A stretch of 64,000 nucleotides of DNA from Saccharomyces paradoxus (taxonomy: Eukaryota > Ascomycota > Saccharomycetes > Saccharomycetales > Saccharomycetaceae), in contig NC_047501.1 in the NCBI RefSeq assembly GCF_002079055.1, positions 1,014,406-1,078,405 on the forward strand. The letters are read 5' to 3'. Positions 10,996 to 21,910 of the stretch are shown here, piece by piece; position 1 is the stretch's first letter, and each line of letters opens with the position of its first letter. The translations under genes were made by a program, and so were the position numbers. A model generated the notes under the pieces. The model saw nothing but the letters and a program-made list of their open reading frames with translations. It was not told the DNA's origin and did no database searches.

Positions 10996-12633
10996 ATGGC
11001 ATCCCCAGGATCAACTGCACTACCGCACAAACGACAGAGAGTCCGAAAGGCTTGCGTGCCCTGTAGGGAACGTAAAAGGAAATGTAATGGCAAGTCTCCG
11101 TGTGAAATGTGTGTCGCTTATGGATACGTATGTCATTATATCGACGGGCGTGGGCCTTCGGCATCACCTCAAGTGCAACAAGTGGTTGAAACCCCCCCTG
11201 ATACGGAGAGCAGACCTTTTGTCCTCCCAAGTATACATAGAAACCAACCACAGCCTATCGATACGCAGAATGTTACCGGTCAAAACATTATAGATCCGAC
11301 TAAGTCTAGGTACACGATCCAGCACTCGGCAGTTGCTTTTCCACGCTGTCTTGGTCTCGAACTCCGATCAACTAATCCTCCACGCTTACATTCCTTCGCT
11401 TGGCATTGCGGAATCAGACCAGAAGAAAATCCAAATTCTCATGTCCTTCTCTCTGATTTAGTTACAAAGGAAGATTATTACCGTATCTCAAAAGTATATT
11501 TTTCTGTTGTCCATCCGATATTTGATGTTGTTAATCCAGAGCAGCTGGCAAAGAATGTTGAAAAATATTGGGACGGCGACGTAAAGACGTTAGAGTATGG
11601 AGCTGTTATTGCGGGTGTGATAGCTTTAGGATCATTTTTTATGGGAAGTCTTGGCCATCCTCGAGAGATGGATATAGTACAATATGCTAAAGGTATTCTC
11701 GATGATCCGACTTTCAGCCGCATACCCACGGTGGAGCAAGTCTCCGCATGGGTCTTGCGCACTATTTACCTTCGAGCTACTTCTCGGCCCCACGTAGCAT
11801 GGTTAGCTAGCTGTGTAACCATCCATCTTTCTGAGGCAATTGGCCTGCATCATGAGATTGACAGAGAGGATATAGCGATATCGAGTAACGTTTCACCGAA
11901 AAGGACTGCTGTGATTAGCGAACACACTCGAAGATTATTTTGGTGTGCATGGTCAATCAACACCATTCTCTCATATGACTATGGGCGCTCAAGTGTTACG
12001 CTGAATAGAATTACCTGCAAGCCAGTTGAGCAGACAGACGGTAATTACACGGTTCATTTAGTGGCGTTAGCACACCTGATTCCACAAGACAGCGTAAATG
12101 CAAACGCAACACAATTGTTACAGGCTCTGGCAGCCGTCCACGAATCACCAAATGCACATCCATTCTTATCGTTGACCAAGAGTGATATATGCCTCTCTTT
12201 GTATAGAAGGCTTCGTCTTCTGAATCACATTCTTGATAAGAGTGTTGTTTTACAAATAATTGATATCGGTAACACCGCGCTATCAGCAGCGTATGCCCTT
12301 GTAAAACTAGATCAAGCATGGTGGAATGTGCTGAGCACCTCATTCCAGTACGTCTGCGTGCTTCTTGCCATCGACACCGCGGAAAGTCTTTCACATGTCG
12401 CCACTGCTATGAGAACACTAGATAATATTACTCAAGTTCTCGGTACACATATTGCTTTTGAAGCACAAAAGACCGCAAAACTACTTCTTGAGGATTCCAT
12501 GAAGAAAAAAAGACAAGAAATTCAGCAACTTGAGCAGGCAACTCACCAGAGATCTACTCTCGAAACTACTCACTTACTCGATATTGACTGGGATGCCCTG
12601 CTTGATCCATCGGACACGTTAAATTTTATGTAA
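10996..12633 (+). CDS. RDR1: Zn(II)2Cys6 transcriptional regulator, repressor of drug-resistance genes
   Basis: This is a 545-residue fungal zinc-cluster protein. The binuclear cluster with six cysteines, CVPCRERKRKC...CEMCVAYGYVC, occupies roughly residues 20-47, preceded by the basic KRQRVRKA stretch. A middle-homology region with DYGRSSV-type features spans about residues 200-330, and the C-terminus is short and acidic (DIDWDALLDPSD), like an activation patch. The S. cerevisiae orthologue YOR380W represses multidrug genes such as PDR5 through PDRE elements. The length matches the family and no break is seen. It follows AMF1 in the same direction; no co-transcription is implied. Confidence 0.93.
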   Translation: MASPGSTALPHKRQRVRKACVPCRERKRKCNGKSPCEMCVAYGYVCHYIDGRGPSASPQVQQVVETPPDTESRPFVLPSIHRNQPQPIDTQNVTGQNIIDPTKSRYTIQHSAVAFPRCLGLELRSTNPPRLHSFAWHCGIRPEENPNSHVLLSDLVTKEDYYRISKVYFSVVHPIFDVVNPEQLAKNVEKYWDGDVKTLEYGAVIAGVIALGSFFMGSLGHPREMDIVQYAKGILDDPTFSRIPTVEQVSAWVLRTIYLRATSRPHVAWLASCVTIHLSEAIGLHHEIDREDIAISSNVSPKRTAVISEHTRRLFWCAWSINTILSYDYGRSSVTLNRITCKPVEQTDGNYTVHLVALAHLIPQDSVNANATQLLQALAAVHESPNAHPFLSLTKSDICLSLYRRLRLLNHILDKSVVLQIIDIGNTALSAAYALVKLDQAWWNVLSTSFQYVCVLLAIDTAESLSHVATAMRTLDNITQVLGTHIAFEAQKTAKLLLEDSMKKKRQEIQQLEQATHQRSTLETTHLLDIDWDALLDPSDTLNFM

Positions 12634-14108
12634 TGCGATATTGTAGATAATATATAGAGATTTAAATTGATTTATAATTAAAACGAAAGGTTTTGATGTA
12701 TTACTACCTAATTACTACATTTTATGTTTGATAATTGCGCAAAAAGTTATATGTCCGGTATTTGAAATTGGGAATTTAAAATTCTTTTTGATTATGTATG
12801 GAATGTGGGATGAAACGGTAACAGATGTTATCTTCTTTTCTTGGACGTATTATCTGAATCAAACGGAAATTTGACTGACTTGTACCAAGGAATAGGTTGT
12901 TCGTTTCCGATCTCTAAAAATACGACAGAGGGTGTGGGTGTCAATGTCAGAACTCAACAGGCCAATTAAGAGGGTTAAAGCTTGGAAACTGTATTCATTA
13001 CAGAAGGGTTGACGCTGTTAAGTAGAAATTCAAAGGAAATATAAGCAATTTGAGATCTGAAAGGTTTTTTATTGAACCTAAAAGAATACGTTGTTGCATC
13101 GAAATTTTCTCTCTGGGAGGCTCGGGAAGTTTTAAACATTGTTCTCCTTCCATTATGCTTCCTTCATTAGAGTCATGTCCATTTTGAATGTTGTTCGCCC
13201 TTATTACTACTTGATATTTTAAAATGAGTGATAAATAATCCAAGTCTATATGTTGTGTTTATATTTTGTTATGTTTCGGCTACATACGCTACGGAAAATA
13301 ATGAGAAAATGCCCCCTTGCACTCAATTTTCAATACAAACAATTAATCGGTTGGCATTGAGCTGAAAACTTCAAGAAAACATTCACTTATTGTTTCCCTA
13401 TTTCCCAATTATATTTGAGCTGTTTTTTCAGTAAAATCTTGAAATACGTAAGCCTACTGTTGACCTAGTTTGCGACTTAACTAGCGTTCCTCACCAATTT
13501 CGGAGAACAATCGAAGGTCCAGCACGCAAAAACATTCACTACAACTTTGATAAAGTGCACAGAAACTGAATAAGTTGCATGCATTGTTTACTTTTTTGGT
13601 ACCCTTTTGCTGGCACGACAGTAAAGACTGCGGCAGGTTCGAAGATAAAGTTTTTTTGAGGGAGGCTTAAAATACGCGGCCAGTACAAAAGGCGTTAAAG
13701 GAGGGCACAGGCTTCAGAAAACCTGCCAGGAATATTACATAAGTTGCAAGTTTTTTTCCAATATATGACGAGAGGGTTTTCACTCCATTAGCATGGTTAT
13801 ATTTCTATTTTTATTTTATAAAAAATATAAGATATATTATGAATTTTTCTGAAGATGCATTACTCTTTTACGGCTTGCATTGCGAGATTCTTATAACTAC
13901 GAACTAGTGTCGGCAAAGCGCACGTCCATGTTTAAGTATCAATAATTGGGAATATCATCTTTATGCTAAAAAAAATATTGAACGATGTAGTGATGCTGCT
14001 TGGCCTGGTGATGAAACTCAGTATGTCACTTAAATCAAAATCGAATTTTTGATGAGGCCGGTTTTTAAAGTAACTACTAACTGAATTAGGGGGGCCTATC
14101 TGGGATGC

Positions 14109-14144
14109 AGGACGCTCTAAAAGGACGCTCTTAAAGGGCGTCCT
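14109..14144. repeat. short direct and inverted repeat
   Basis: AGGACGCTCTAAA is followed immediately by AGGACGCTCTTAAA and then GGGCGTCCT. The last copy is the inverse of AGGACGC, so the second and third units can form a hairpin with a 7-bp stem. It sits in a long gene-free region; its role is unknown. Confidence 0.6.
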
Positions 14145-15393
14145 CGAACTTTTATCTCTCAATTTGGTTAAACTACACTTGCTTCGTAAGATTAATAATA
14201 AGAGCAAGAAATGCTTGCCAGCATATGCTATCGCAGGCACGGCATGTCGCACATTGTAGTTAATTCGGGGAGTCATGGAACAATTAAACACATAGAGAAG
14301 AATTTGAAATTTATCACCCGCCGGCATATTTCTTACAACTTTTGTTAGTTCCACTGGACAAAAAAACCACTTAATAAGTAATTGATGCTGCGTCATCGTA
14401 TAACTTCCCAAAGTCTTTGATTAGTGAAAAATACCGGTAATTTACAGTTTGAACTTTCGGGAAGACAGAGGATGGCTACTAACATAGTTCGTGAAGTGGG
14501 AGACATAGAATGCGGACAGTTGATTTAGTCCGCCCCGTACACAATTTGAGCTCCCAAAGTAGCGTGCCTTATAGTCAGACGTTACTTTAACAGGAAATAT
14601 AAGAACCAAGAATCCAGATCAAAAATATCGTCCAAGGAAAAAATCCCATTTCTTGAAGGGAATTGCATGTGCATAAAATATTGCAATCTCCAGTCGCTCC
14701 AAATTAACTTTTTAATTAAGCGGCGATCTTTTGAACATGTCGCATTTTAAGAAATCGTCCATTAAGTGGAGCCCATAGAAAATAAACGCTAGTACGATTC
14801 AAGGATGATTTATCATTCAATGATAGTACCACAGCCTTTTCCGGAGTTTGCGAAGATGGCCAAAAGACAAAACTTTTTAACGTACGTTCGTAGAAGGCGC
14901 ATTTTTGATAAGGTTCAGCTGTGACTTAGATGTCGGGAAGTTGTTAGCATTCATTAAATTTCTGCAGTAGTTCAGCATATGGATGCTTTCAATCTTTTAG
15001 TTTAACTTTACCCTTAGAAAATTTTCGCTAGGAACAATTAAAACTGCTTAAAAAACAAAGCGAGAAATAAGCAACACACTTTGTCATTTTGATGAAGGTG
15101 TACTAAGTTGCTACTTAACTTTCTTCACGGTATGCAGTGAGAGAGAGTGTCTGAAACATTCTGTGCCTCCGGCTTAGGAATGCAGCTAGAGAGGCACTAG
15201 TTTTTTACTAAAAATACGCCAGAGATGAAACGTTTGGATAAAGTCTAAAATCACTAAAACAATACAATTTGAACTTTTCCGAAAGATATCGGCCAATAAA
15301 AAATGCAAAGAACTGTCAAAAGTTGGCCGCTTTGGTGACCCTAGATCATACTTTACATTTGTGAACGGGATAATTGTGACTTCTTTTGTAAAA

Positions 15394-15567
15394 TGCACCC
15401 AGGTCTCATTTTGCCTTTATTTCGGGTGTATAGTAGAGAAAAATTCAATATGAAGAATAAGTCTTTTGCGAGCGTTAAGACAAGCACAACTATTGCAATC
15501 GGTGACGTGATTGAACTCGAGAATCATCCAGGGCCGATATTTGAGTTTTACCTGAAATGTGGGTGTA
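15394..15567. promoter_or_regulatory. cluster of three Aft1/Aft2-type iron-response sites upstream of FRE3
   Basis: Three matches to the Aft consensus YRCACCCR are visible: TGCACCCA at 15394-15401 (plus), and TACACCCG (15423-15430) and TACACCCA (15560-15567) on the minus strand. They lie about 250-425 bp upstream of the FRE3 start. FRE3 is a known Aft1 target in S. cerevisiae. The sites are seen; regulation here is inferred. Confidence 0.75.
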
Positions 15568-15818
15568 ACTCATCTCAAAAATTTGACGAAAAGCTTAACT
15601 TCTTACATCCAGCAAAAGCTACTGTTTCGTTGGCTATGAATAGACTCTTTTTTTTTTAGCTGTCAGAAAGCTTTCATCTTTGAAGTAGATGTGCGGAATA
15701 TGATCAATTGCTTTCTATCAAAATAATTACCGCTACTTATATAAGTGGCAAGAGAATGAATAACTTCAATCGCGGCTCAACTTTTTTTATTTAGAAACTA
15801 TGAAATACAACGAACACA

Positions 15819-17954
15819 ATGCATTGGGTCCTCCTTTTTGGTACTATTCTGCTATTCCGCCTGCCAGGAGCAGGCGCCTCCCCGGCTAAGACAAAAATGT
15901 ATGGCAAGTTACCGCTAGTTTTAACAGACGCCTGCATGGGAGTTCTCAGCGAAGTGACCTGGGAGTATAGCAGCGATGATTTATATGCATCACCAGCATG
16001 TACATATGAACCGGCATTACAGTCAATGCTGTACTGTATTTACGAATCATTGAATGAAAAAGGTTATTCAAACAAGACCTTTGAAAAAACATTCGCTGCT
16101 ATCAAGGAAGATTGCGCATATTATACTGACAGCCTTCAGAATATGACTAATACTGATTTCTACAATATGCTGAATAACGGAACAAAGCATATAGTGCAAT
16201 ATGCTGAAGGTAGCGCCAATATTACGTACCCAATTGAGATAGATTCCCAAGTAAGGGAAAATTACTATTACTCTTACCATGGTTTCTACGCCAACTATGA
16301 CATTGGTCATACATATGGTGGTATTATTTGCGCCTATTTTGTGGGTGTTATGATTCTTGCCAGCATTCTTCATTATATGAGTTACACTCCGTTTAAAACT
16401 GCCTTATTTAAACAAAGACTTGTCAGATATGTGAGAAGATATTTGACGCTACCTACCATCTGGGGTAAGCACGCGTCGAGCTTTTCTCACCTTAAAGTTT
16501 TCACAGGGTACCTTCCCACACGATTTGAAGGTGTCATTATACTTGGATACCTTGTCCTTCATACAGTTTTCCTGGCATACGGCTATCAGTATGATCCTTA
16601 CAATTTAATCTTCGACTCTCGTAGAGAACAGGTTGCTCGATACGTGGCCGATAGAAGTGGGGTCCTGGCATTTGCACACTTTCCCCTAATAGCTCTTTTT
16701 GCAGGAAGAAACAATTTTCTAGAATTTATCTCTGGCGTGAAATATACCTCTTTCATTATGTTTCATAAATGGCTGGGAAGAATGATGTTTTTAGATGCTA
16801 TGATTCATGGTGCTGCTTATACCAGTTATGCAGTATTCTATAAAGATTGGGAAGTGAGCAAGGAAGAGACATATTGGCAATTTGGAGTAGCTGCCCTTTG
16901 TATAGCTGGTGTTATTGTTTTTTTTTCCTTGGCAATGTTCAGAAAATTCTTTTATGAAGCTTTCTTATTTCTTCATATTGTGCTTGGCGCATTGTTCTTT
17001 TATACGTGTTGGGAGCACGTCGTAGAGCTGAGTGGTATCGAATGGATATACGCTGCCATTGCTATTTGGATTATTGATAGGCTCATTCGAATTCTAAGAG
17101 TATCATATTTCGGTTTCCCTAAGGCCTCGTTGCAGCTAGTTGGAGATGACATCATCCGAGTTACAGTCGAAAGGCCAGCAAGACTATGGAAAGCCAAACC
17201 AGGACAATATGTCTTCGTGTCATTTATACATCCGCTGTATTTTTGGCAGTCACACCCTTTCACTGTTTTAGATTCAATTATCAAAGATGGTGAGCTGATT
17301 ATTATTCTGAAGGAAAAGAAGGGAGTAACAAGACTTGTTAAAAAATACGTCCACCGCAATGGAGGTAAGGCATCTATGAGACTAGCTATAGAAGGACCAT
17401 ATGGCTCTTCCTCTGCAGTCAATTATTATGATAATGTCTTGCTACTTACGGGGGGCACTGGTTTGCCTGGACCCATTGCACATGCAATTAAACTTGGAAA
17501 AACTTCAGCGGCAGCTGGAAAACAATCTGTAAAATTAGTGGTTGCAGTTAGAGGGTTTGACGTGCTCGAGGCTTACAAACCAGAGCTAATGTGTTTAGAG
17601 AATATGAATGTACAGCTCCACATCTACAACACAATGCAAGTTCCACCATTAACCCCCAATGATAGTTTGGATATTTCTCAACAGGATGAAAAAGCCGATG
17701 GAAAAGGTACTGTTATGGCAACAACTCTAGAAAAGTCACCTAATCCATTTGAATTTGATGGTGCTGTTTTTCATCATGGAAGACCGAATGTCGAAAAGCT
17801 TCTGCATCAGGCCGCTGACCTAAATGGCTCGTTGGCTGTGGTTTGTTGTGGGCCTCCTGTTTTCGTTGACGAAGTAAGAGATCAGACTGCAAAGATTGTT
17901 CTAGAGAAACCTGCAAAGGCAATCGAATACTTTGAAGAATACCAAAGTTGGTAG
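15819..17954 (+). CDS. FRE3: ferric-chelate/siderophore-iron reductase
   Basis: This is a 711-residue plasma-membrane flavocytochrome that reduces siderophore-bound Fe(III) so that iron can be taken up. Features in order: signal peptide (about residues 1-20), extracellular Cys-containing region, a ferric-reductase transmembrane domain (roughly 170-420) with spaced histidines for two haems (for example AFAHFPLI, FHKWLGRM, FLHIVLG), the FAD-binding HPFTVLD motif near 485, the NADPH-binding GGTGLPGP near 545, and CCGPP near the C-terminus. Length equals the S. cerevisiae orthologue. It stands in an iron-uptake block with FIT2, FIT3 and the paralogue FRE5, behind three Aft-type sites. Substrate preference is taken from the orthologue. 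Confidence 0.95.
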   Translation: MHWVLLFGTILLFRLPGAGASPAKTKMYGKLPLVLTDACMGVLSEVTWEYSSDDLYASPACTYEPALQSMLYCIYESLNEKGYSNKTFEKTFAAIKEDCAYYTDSLQNMTNTDFYNMLNNGTKHIVQYAEGSANITYPIEIDSQVRENYYYSYHGFYANYDIGHTYGGIICAYFVGVMILASILHYMSYTPFKTALFKQRLVRYVRRYLTLPTIWGKHASSFSHLKVFTGYLPTRFEGVIILGYLVLHTVFLAYGYQYDPYNLIFDSRREQVARYVADRSGVLAFAHFPLIALFAGRNNFLEFISGVKYTSFIMFHKWLGRMMFLDAMIHGAAYTSYAVFYKDWEVSKEETYWQFGVAALCIAGVIVFFSLAMFRKFFYEAFLFLHIVLGALFFYTCWEHVVELSGIEWIYAAIAIWIIDRLIRILRVSYFGFPKASLQLVGDDIIRVTVERPARLWKAKPGQYVFVSFIHPLYFWQSHPFTVLDSIIKDGELIIILKEKKGVTRLVKKYVHRNGGKASMRLAIEGPYGSSSAVNYYDNVLLLTGGTGLPGPIAHAIKLGKTSAAAGKQSVKLVVAVRGFDVLEAYKPELMCLENMNVQLHIYNTMQVPPLTPNDSLDISQQDEKADGKGTVMATTLEKSPNPFEFDGAVFHHGRPNVEKLLHQAADLNGSLAVVCCGPPVFVDEVRDQTAKIVLEKPAKAIEYFEEYQSW

Positions 17955-19885
17955 TCAGTTCTCTTATTTATTTATCTACTATTTTACCTATCACAAGTAT
18001 ATATTTAAGTGTCTTCACTTCAAAAAAAAAGTGCAAATATATGTTTAGATGCAAGAAAAGACCATCACTGGATCTTCAATAAACTTTTCCAATGCACTAA
18101 ATTTTCGAAGCACACAAGTTTTTGGTTATTTTCTGGTTTTGTTCCGAGGCTCAATTGATTCAAATTTCTTTTTCTCCAATAAGCTGAAATCTTTTCTGGA
18201 TTGACACTCCTTTCTAATAGCTATGGTAATCCGCGGCTAGTTTAAGATAAATGGAAGTTCCTAATAAAAACACCACAGAGATTTTTAGTAGGCATATAAA
18301 CCTACTGAAATAATTTTTTAACCACCACACACCATTCTATTTCTTTTGTGCTGCGTTTGTCACCTCGTTCCACTATCTTCTCAGAAAAAAGGCAGAGCGA
18401 TCTACTCAACTACCATTGTCATTCTTATAATGCTGCATATTTTCATCCAATTTCAACGAACAGATTTTCTACGAAATGTCCTTCGTCTTTTCAAATACTG
18501 TACAAAGTGAAAGAGAGGTTTTCTACTATCGACTAAGGCCCTTCGAAACTATTGAGAACAAACAGTTATGCTTATAATGCTCTCGACACATTTACCAAAT
18601 AACGATAACTGAAAATAATACAAGCGGCGCTATCACCCCTAATAGTCACTAAATGAAAACCAGATACTTGTGATACGGCAAATCCCATTTTTTCTCAAAC
18701 TCTAATGCCTTCATCATATACACACAACACAACTTCTCAAATTTTTTTTCCTAGCAAAAGAGTACGCATATGCGTCTAATGTAGCATTGCCATTGGAAGA
18801 CAAACAATCTAGAGTTTACAAAGAAAAATGCGTGCATTTGAGGGCAAGCATCTTTAAAGACTTTGTAAGGTTCGGCAAAGCGCAGAACCACAAGCAAAGA
18901 TAGTCCCGTTACACAGTACCGAAATGACAAAATATATTGAAGCAAAAGCGATCATCACGGCTTTTGCGCCAAGAAACTTTCTTACAAGAACTTCAAATTG
19001 AAATGAGAGAATTTTAAGTTATCAATAGGGAATACGACGGAATGGATCACACTTATATCCGTATGAGCCGCCCACAAAAAGTTATTTAGCAAATAAGAAC
19101 GCTCGTGAGTCATTTTTCATTCGCGCAAACAAATTTACTGATGTAAGAGCAAAGGACGTACCGTAATTGGAGGATTAGCTACTGCTCCAACATTGACGTT
19201 CCAAGCAGTGGGTGTCATTATGATACGCACAAGCTTTTCTTAAAACAAAGATTCGATCGATGGAAGTCACAGAAGACATTTTAGTATAGACATTCCGTAT
19301 ATTTTGCGGATATTGCGGATACGAAATACGTGATACCTTTAACCATATTTCATAGATTCCCTGTATACCAAATGAAATGAGTGAAGTAAGCTTCTACAGT
19401 GAAATATCTGGGTGCTAATGACGCCAAGCCCTACGGCGATCGGAATGCGGGAACGGAAGTTAGCGGGGCTTCCAGAACGGCGGAAGCGACTGAACGAGGA
19501 CAGCAAACAAAAACACCCAAAATTTCTTACTGAGAATGACCTTCGAGAGCAGGGTGCAATTTATCAAGCGATCCTTGAGCTAACAAAGTTCATTTCCCGT
19601 GCAGGATTCAAAACAATGCACCCTAAGCTCGAATGCACCCCCTCACCCCGCTTCGGACCCTTTAACAGGGAACTGTTTCGAGGTTCACCCAATTGGATTA
19701 CTTGTATAATTTGTAATCTCGAGTTCCGGATAGGGCGTATACGAATCCAACCGGGTGCAGTATAATCAGCAATTTATACTACTTGGCAATATATGTATAA
19801 AACAGGAATGTGTGCGTAGTTCAGGTAAAATTTTCCGGTTTCTGTAAAAAAATCCATCATAAAGCCATCACAAAACAATAATATA
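17955..19885. other. intergenic region FRE3-FIT2
   Basis: This 1.9-kb stretch contains FRE3 3' sequences and the FIT2 control region. A 62-codon open frame at 18348-18536 and a 117-codon frame at 19412-19765 are not supported by composition or recognisable domains. The second frame overlaps the Aft-site cluster, which better explains that sequence. Confidence 0.5.
19552..19759. promoter_or_regulatory. cluster of four Aft1/Aft2-type sites upstream of FIT2
   Basis: The heptamer TGCACCC occurs at 19617-19623 and 19634-19640. Its complement GGGTGCA occurs at 19552-19558 and 19753-19759. These are 127-334 bp upstream of FIT2. This density is typical of strongly iron-repressed yeast promoters; FIT2 is a classical Aft1 target. 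The sites are seen directly and binding is inferred. Confidence 0.85.
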
Positions 19886-20347
19886 ATGAAATTCTCAACT
19901 ATTTTCGGAGCTGCTACAGTTGTGACTGCCGTCTCGGCAGCTGCTGTGTCAAGTGTAATGACCACTAAGACTATTACTGCTACCAACGGTGGTAATGTTT
20001 ATACAAAGGTTGTTACCGATACCGCTGACCCTATCATTAGTTACAGTACCACTAGAACTGTCGTTGTCAGCAATAGTGATGCTACTTACACAAAGGTGGT
20101 CACTGAAGGACCAGATACCACTTCTGAAAAGAGTACAACAAAGACACTTACTTTGACAAACGGTTCAGGTTCGTCAACCAACCTTTACACCAAGACCGTT
20201 ACTCAAGCCGTCGAATCATCTACATCATCCTCTTCCTCTTCCTCCTCCTCCTCCTCCTCTGCCTCTTCTTCTGGTGCTGCCCCTGCTGCATTCCAAGGTG
20301 CAAGTGTCGGTGCATTGGCTCTTGGTTTGATTTCTTACTTATTATAA
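19886..20347 (+). CDS. FIT2: GPI-anchored cell-wall mannoprotein for siderophore-iron retention
   Basis: This 153-residue protein has an N-terminal signal peptide (about residues 1-19), a Ser/Thr-rich body, a poly-serine run around residues 112-130 and a hydrophobic C-terminus (ALGLISYLL) typical of a GPI attachment signal. The body contains three imperfect repeats ending in YTKVVT or YTKTVT. Fit proteins are mannosylated wall proteins that retain siderophore-iron near the cell surface. Length matches the S. cerevisiae protein. It converges with FIT3 and has four Aft-type sites upstream, so iron starvation probably induces it. Confidence 0.94.
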   Translation: MKFSTIFGAATVVTAVSAAAVSSVMTTKTITATNGGNVYTKVVTDTADPIISYSTTRTVVVSNSDATYTKVVTEGPDTTSEKSTTKTLTLTNGSGSSTNLYTKTVTQAVESSTSSSSSSSSSSSSASSSGAAPAAFQGASVGALALGLISYLL

Positions 20348-20792
20348 GCTTAGCTTCACAACCAGAAAAAAGCCATTAGTTATCGTGTATAGCAATATTT
20401 ATACCTTATCTATGAAAAACTAATATAATTGTCTTTCCCTTTTTCACAATAATGAGTAAAGAATGAAAAATTGTTTTCATTACTTTTCTCAACAAGTAAT
20501 GAAAGAAAGATAAGGATTTTTTCTTATTTCAGCTATTACTATTGTTTTTATTATTATTATTATTATTATTATTAATCATTTTCTAATATATTCTTGGGTA
20601 TATTTATTTTTAATTAGATATACTTTTAACCGTTTCAAACAATTAAAGGAAGACCAACGAACTTGAAACAGTATATATACATACATACTTAATGAGTGTT
20701 ATTAAAAATTTTTATTCTAACATAACTTCGAAAAAAGGCCAAGCCGCAAGGTGCTTCATAAAAAATCGGGTATTCCGCATCATTATTCACAT
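20348..20792. other. convergent intergenic region FIT2-FIT3
   Basis: This 445-bp AT-rich stretch lies between the two convergent 3' ends. It holds an ATT/TTA trinucleotide microsatellite at about 20548-20575 and probable poly(A) signals for both genes. No coding feature is visible. Confidence 0.6.
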
Positions 20793-21407
20793 TTACAATA
20801 ACATGACAGCAGCAAGAGCAGCACCCATCAAACCAGTACCAGCGGTGATGGCATCAGCAGCACCAGTGTAACTAGATAGTTGAGCGGTGCTAGAGGATGT
20901 AGCGGAAGAAGAAGTTTCAACAGTGGTGGTTGCAGTGGTTGAAGCAGAGGAGGTAGCAGCTTCTGAGCTGGTAGAGGTGCTACTTGGAGACCAAGTGTTG
21001 CTACCTTCACCAGTCCAGACAAAAGTAGCGTCTTGGGTGACAGTCTTGGTGTAAACGTGACCGTTCTTGGTAGCAGTGATGGTAGTAGTGATACTAGAAC
21101 CAGATCCTTCATCAGCAGAAGTTTCAGCAGCAGAAGAGGTCTCAGCAGCAGAGGTCACAGCAGAAGTGGTAGTAGCGGAGGTTTCAGCGGCAGAAGTTTC
21201 AGCGGCAGAAGTTTCGGCGGCAGAAGATTCGGCAGCAGAAGTACTACTAGCGTAAGAGCCTTCACCACCCCAGACAAAAGTAGCGTCTTGAGTAACAGTC
21301 TTGGTGTAGACGTGACCGTTCTTGGTGGCAGTAATGGTAGTAGTGATACTCTCAGCAAGGGCAGTAGCGGCAACAGCGGATAGGACAAAAGCGGAAGAAA
21401 ATTTCAT
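20793..21407 (-). CDS. FIT3: GPI-anchored cell-wall mannoprotein for siderophore-iron retention
   Basis: This 204-residue paralogue of FIT2 has a signal peptide (MKFSSAFVLSAVAATALA), then a module ending HVYTKTVTQDATFVW that occurs twice, once right after the signal peptide and once near residue 110. Between the two lies an Ala/Glu/Ser/Thr tract built of AAETS units. The protein ends in a Ser/Thr-rich stalk and a hydrophobic GPI signal. The frame is open 23 codons further upstream, but the start at 21407 places the signal peptide at the N-terminus and gives the known length. Its promoter shares the FIT3-FRE5 intergenic region, which carries two TGCACCC-type sites. Confidence 0.93.
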   Translation of the reverse strand: MKFSSAFVLSAVAATALAESITTTITATKNGHVYTKTVTQDATFVWGGEGSYASSTSAAESSAAETSAAETSAAETSATTTSAVTSAAETSSAAETSADEGSGSSITTTITATKNGHVYTKTVTQDATFVWTGEGSNTWSPSSTSTSSEAATSSASTTATTTVETSSSATSSSTAQLSSYTGAADAITAGTGLMGAALAAVMLL

Positions 21408-21582
21408 TTTTGGATTATTGTTATTATTTGTTTTAAGCGAGTGGAAGTACTTGTTTGTATCAGTTCGAACATTCATATAACGTCCTAATAGTCCAAACAG
21501 TTCTTGGCTTATATACGCCCCATATATGCACTTTTACAAAAAAAAATAACAAATCTCGAACGATAATTGAACCCCATTTTTT

Positions 21583-21690
21583 TGCACCCTTTCCTAGAAT
21601 GGCGGAACTCGGCTCTTGAGCCCTTAGATTCCTTTCCTTTACTTACATCAAAAAATATGGGATAGCGGGGTGCGGAACAAACAGGGTGCA
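21583..21690. promoter_or_regulatory. Aft1/Aft2-type sites between FIT3 and FRE5
   Basis: TGCACCC lies at 21583-21589 and GGGTGCA at 21684-21690, forming an inverted pair in the 503-bp region between the divergent genes. A weaker GGGGTGC is at about 21667. They are about 180-280 bp upstream of FIT3 and 220-330 bp upstream of FRE5, so they could serve both. Function is inferred. Confidence 0.8.
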
Positions 21691-21910
21691 AAAAAAAATC
21701 TAGGACATAGGTAGGACTAGAAGACTGTGGCAGTACTACACAGCGATCATAATCCACCGTTTCCTCGTTTACTTGAATTCTACTTTTCATTAGATTGGCG
21801 ATCATTAAAAAAGGAGCGCCAATTTTTTACTTGGCAAATGTGTAATGTAGTAATCTCGATATGTCGCATCGCCGATTTGTCGCAGTTGATTAATTTCACC
21901 CAGATTTCAA

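Larger units (their letters stand above)
12634..15818. other. long intergenic region RDR1-FRE3
   Basis: In 3.2 kb I recognise no gene. The longest frame (159 codons, minus strand, 13932-14411) shows no family features and random-looking composition. The region contains a small direct-plus-inverted repeat at 14109-14144. Aft-type iron-response sites lie between 15394 and 15567, close to FRE3. The remainder is AT-rich with many homopolymer runs. Confidence 0.55.

Noticed and set aside
13932-14411. 159-codon minus-strand frame between RDR1 and FRE3
   Set aside because: No domain, signal or family resemblance, and random-looking composition. Conservation analysis would be needed to revive it.
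15393-15659. 88-codon frame upstream of FRE3
   Set aside because: It overlaps the three Aft-type sites and ends in a poly-T run before FRE3; better explained as promoter.
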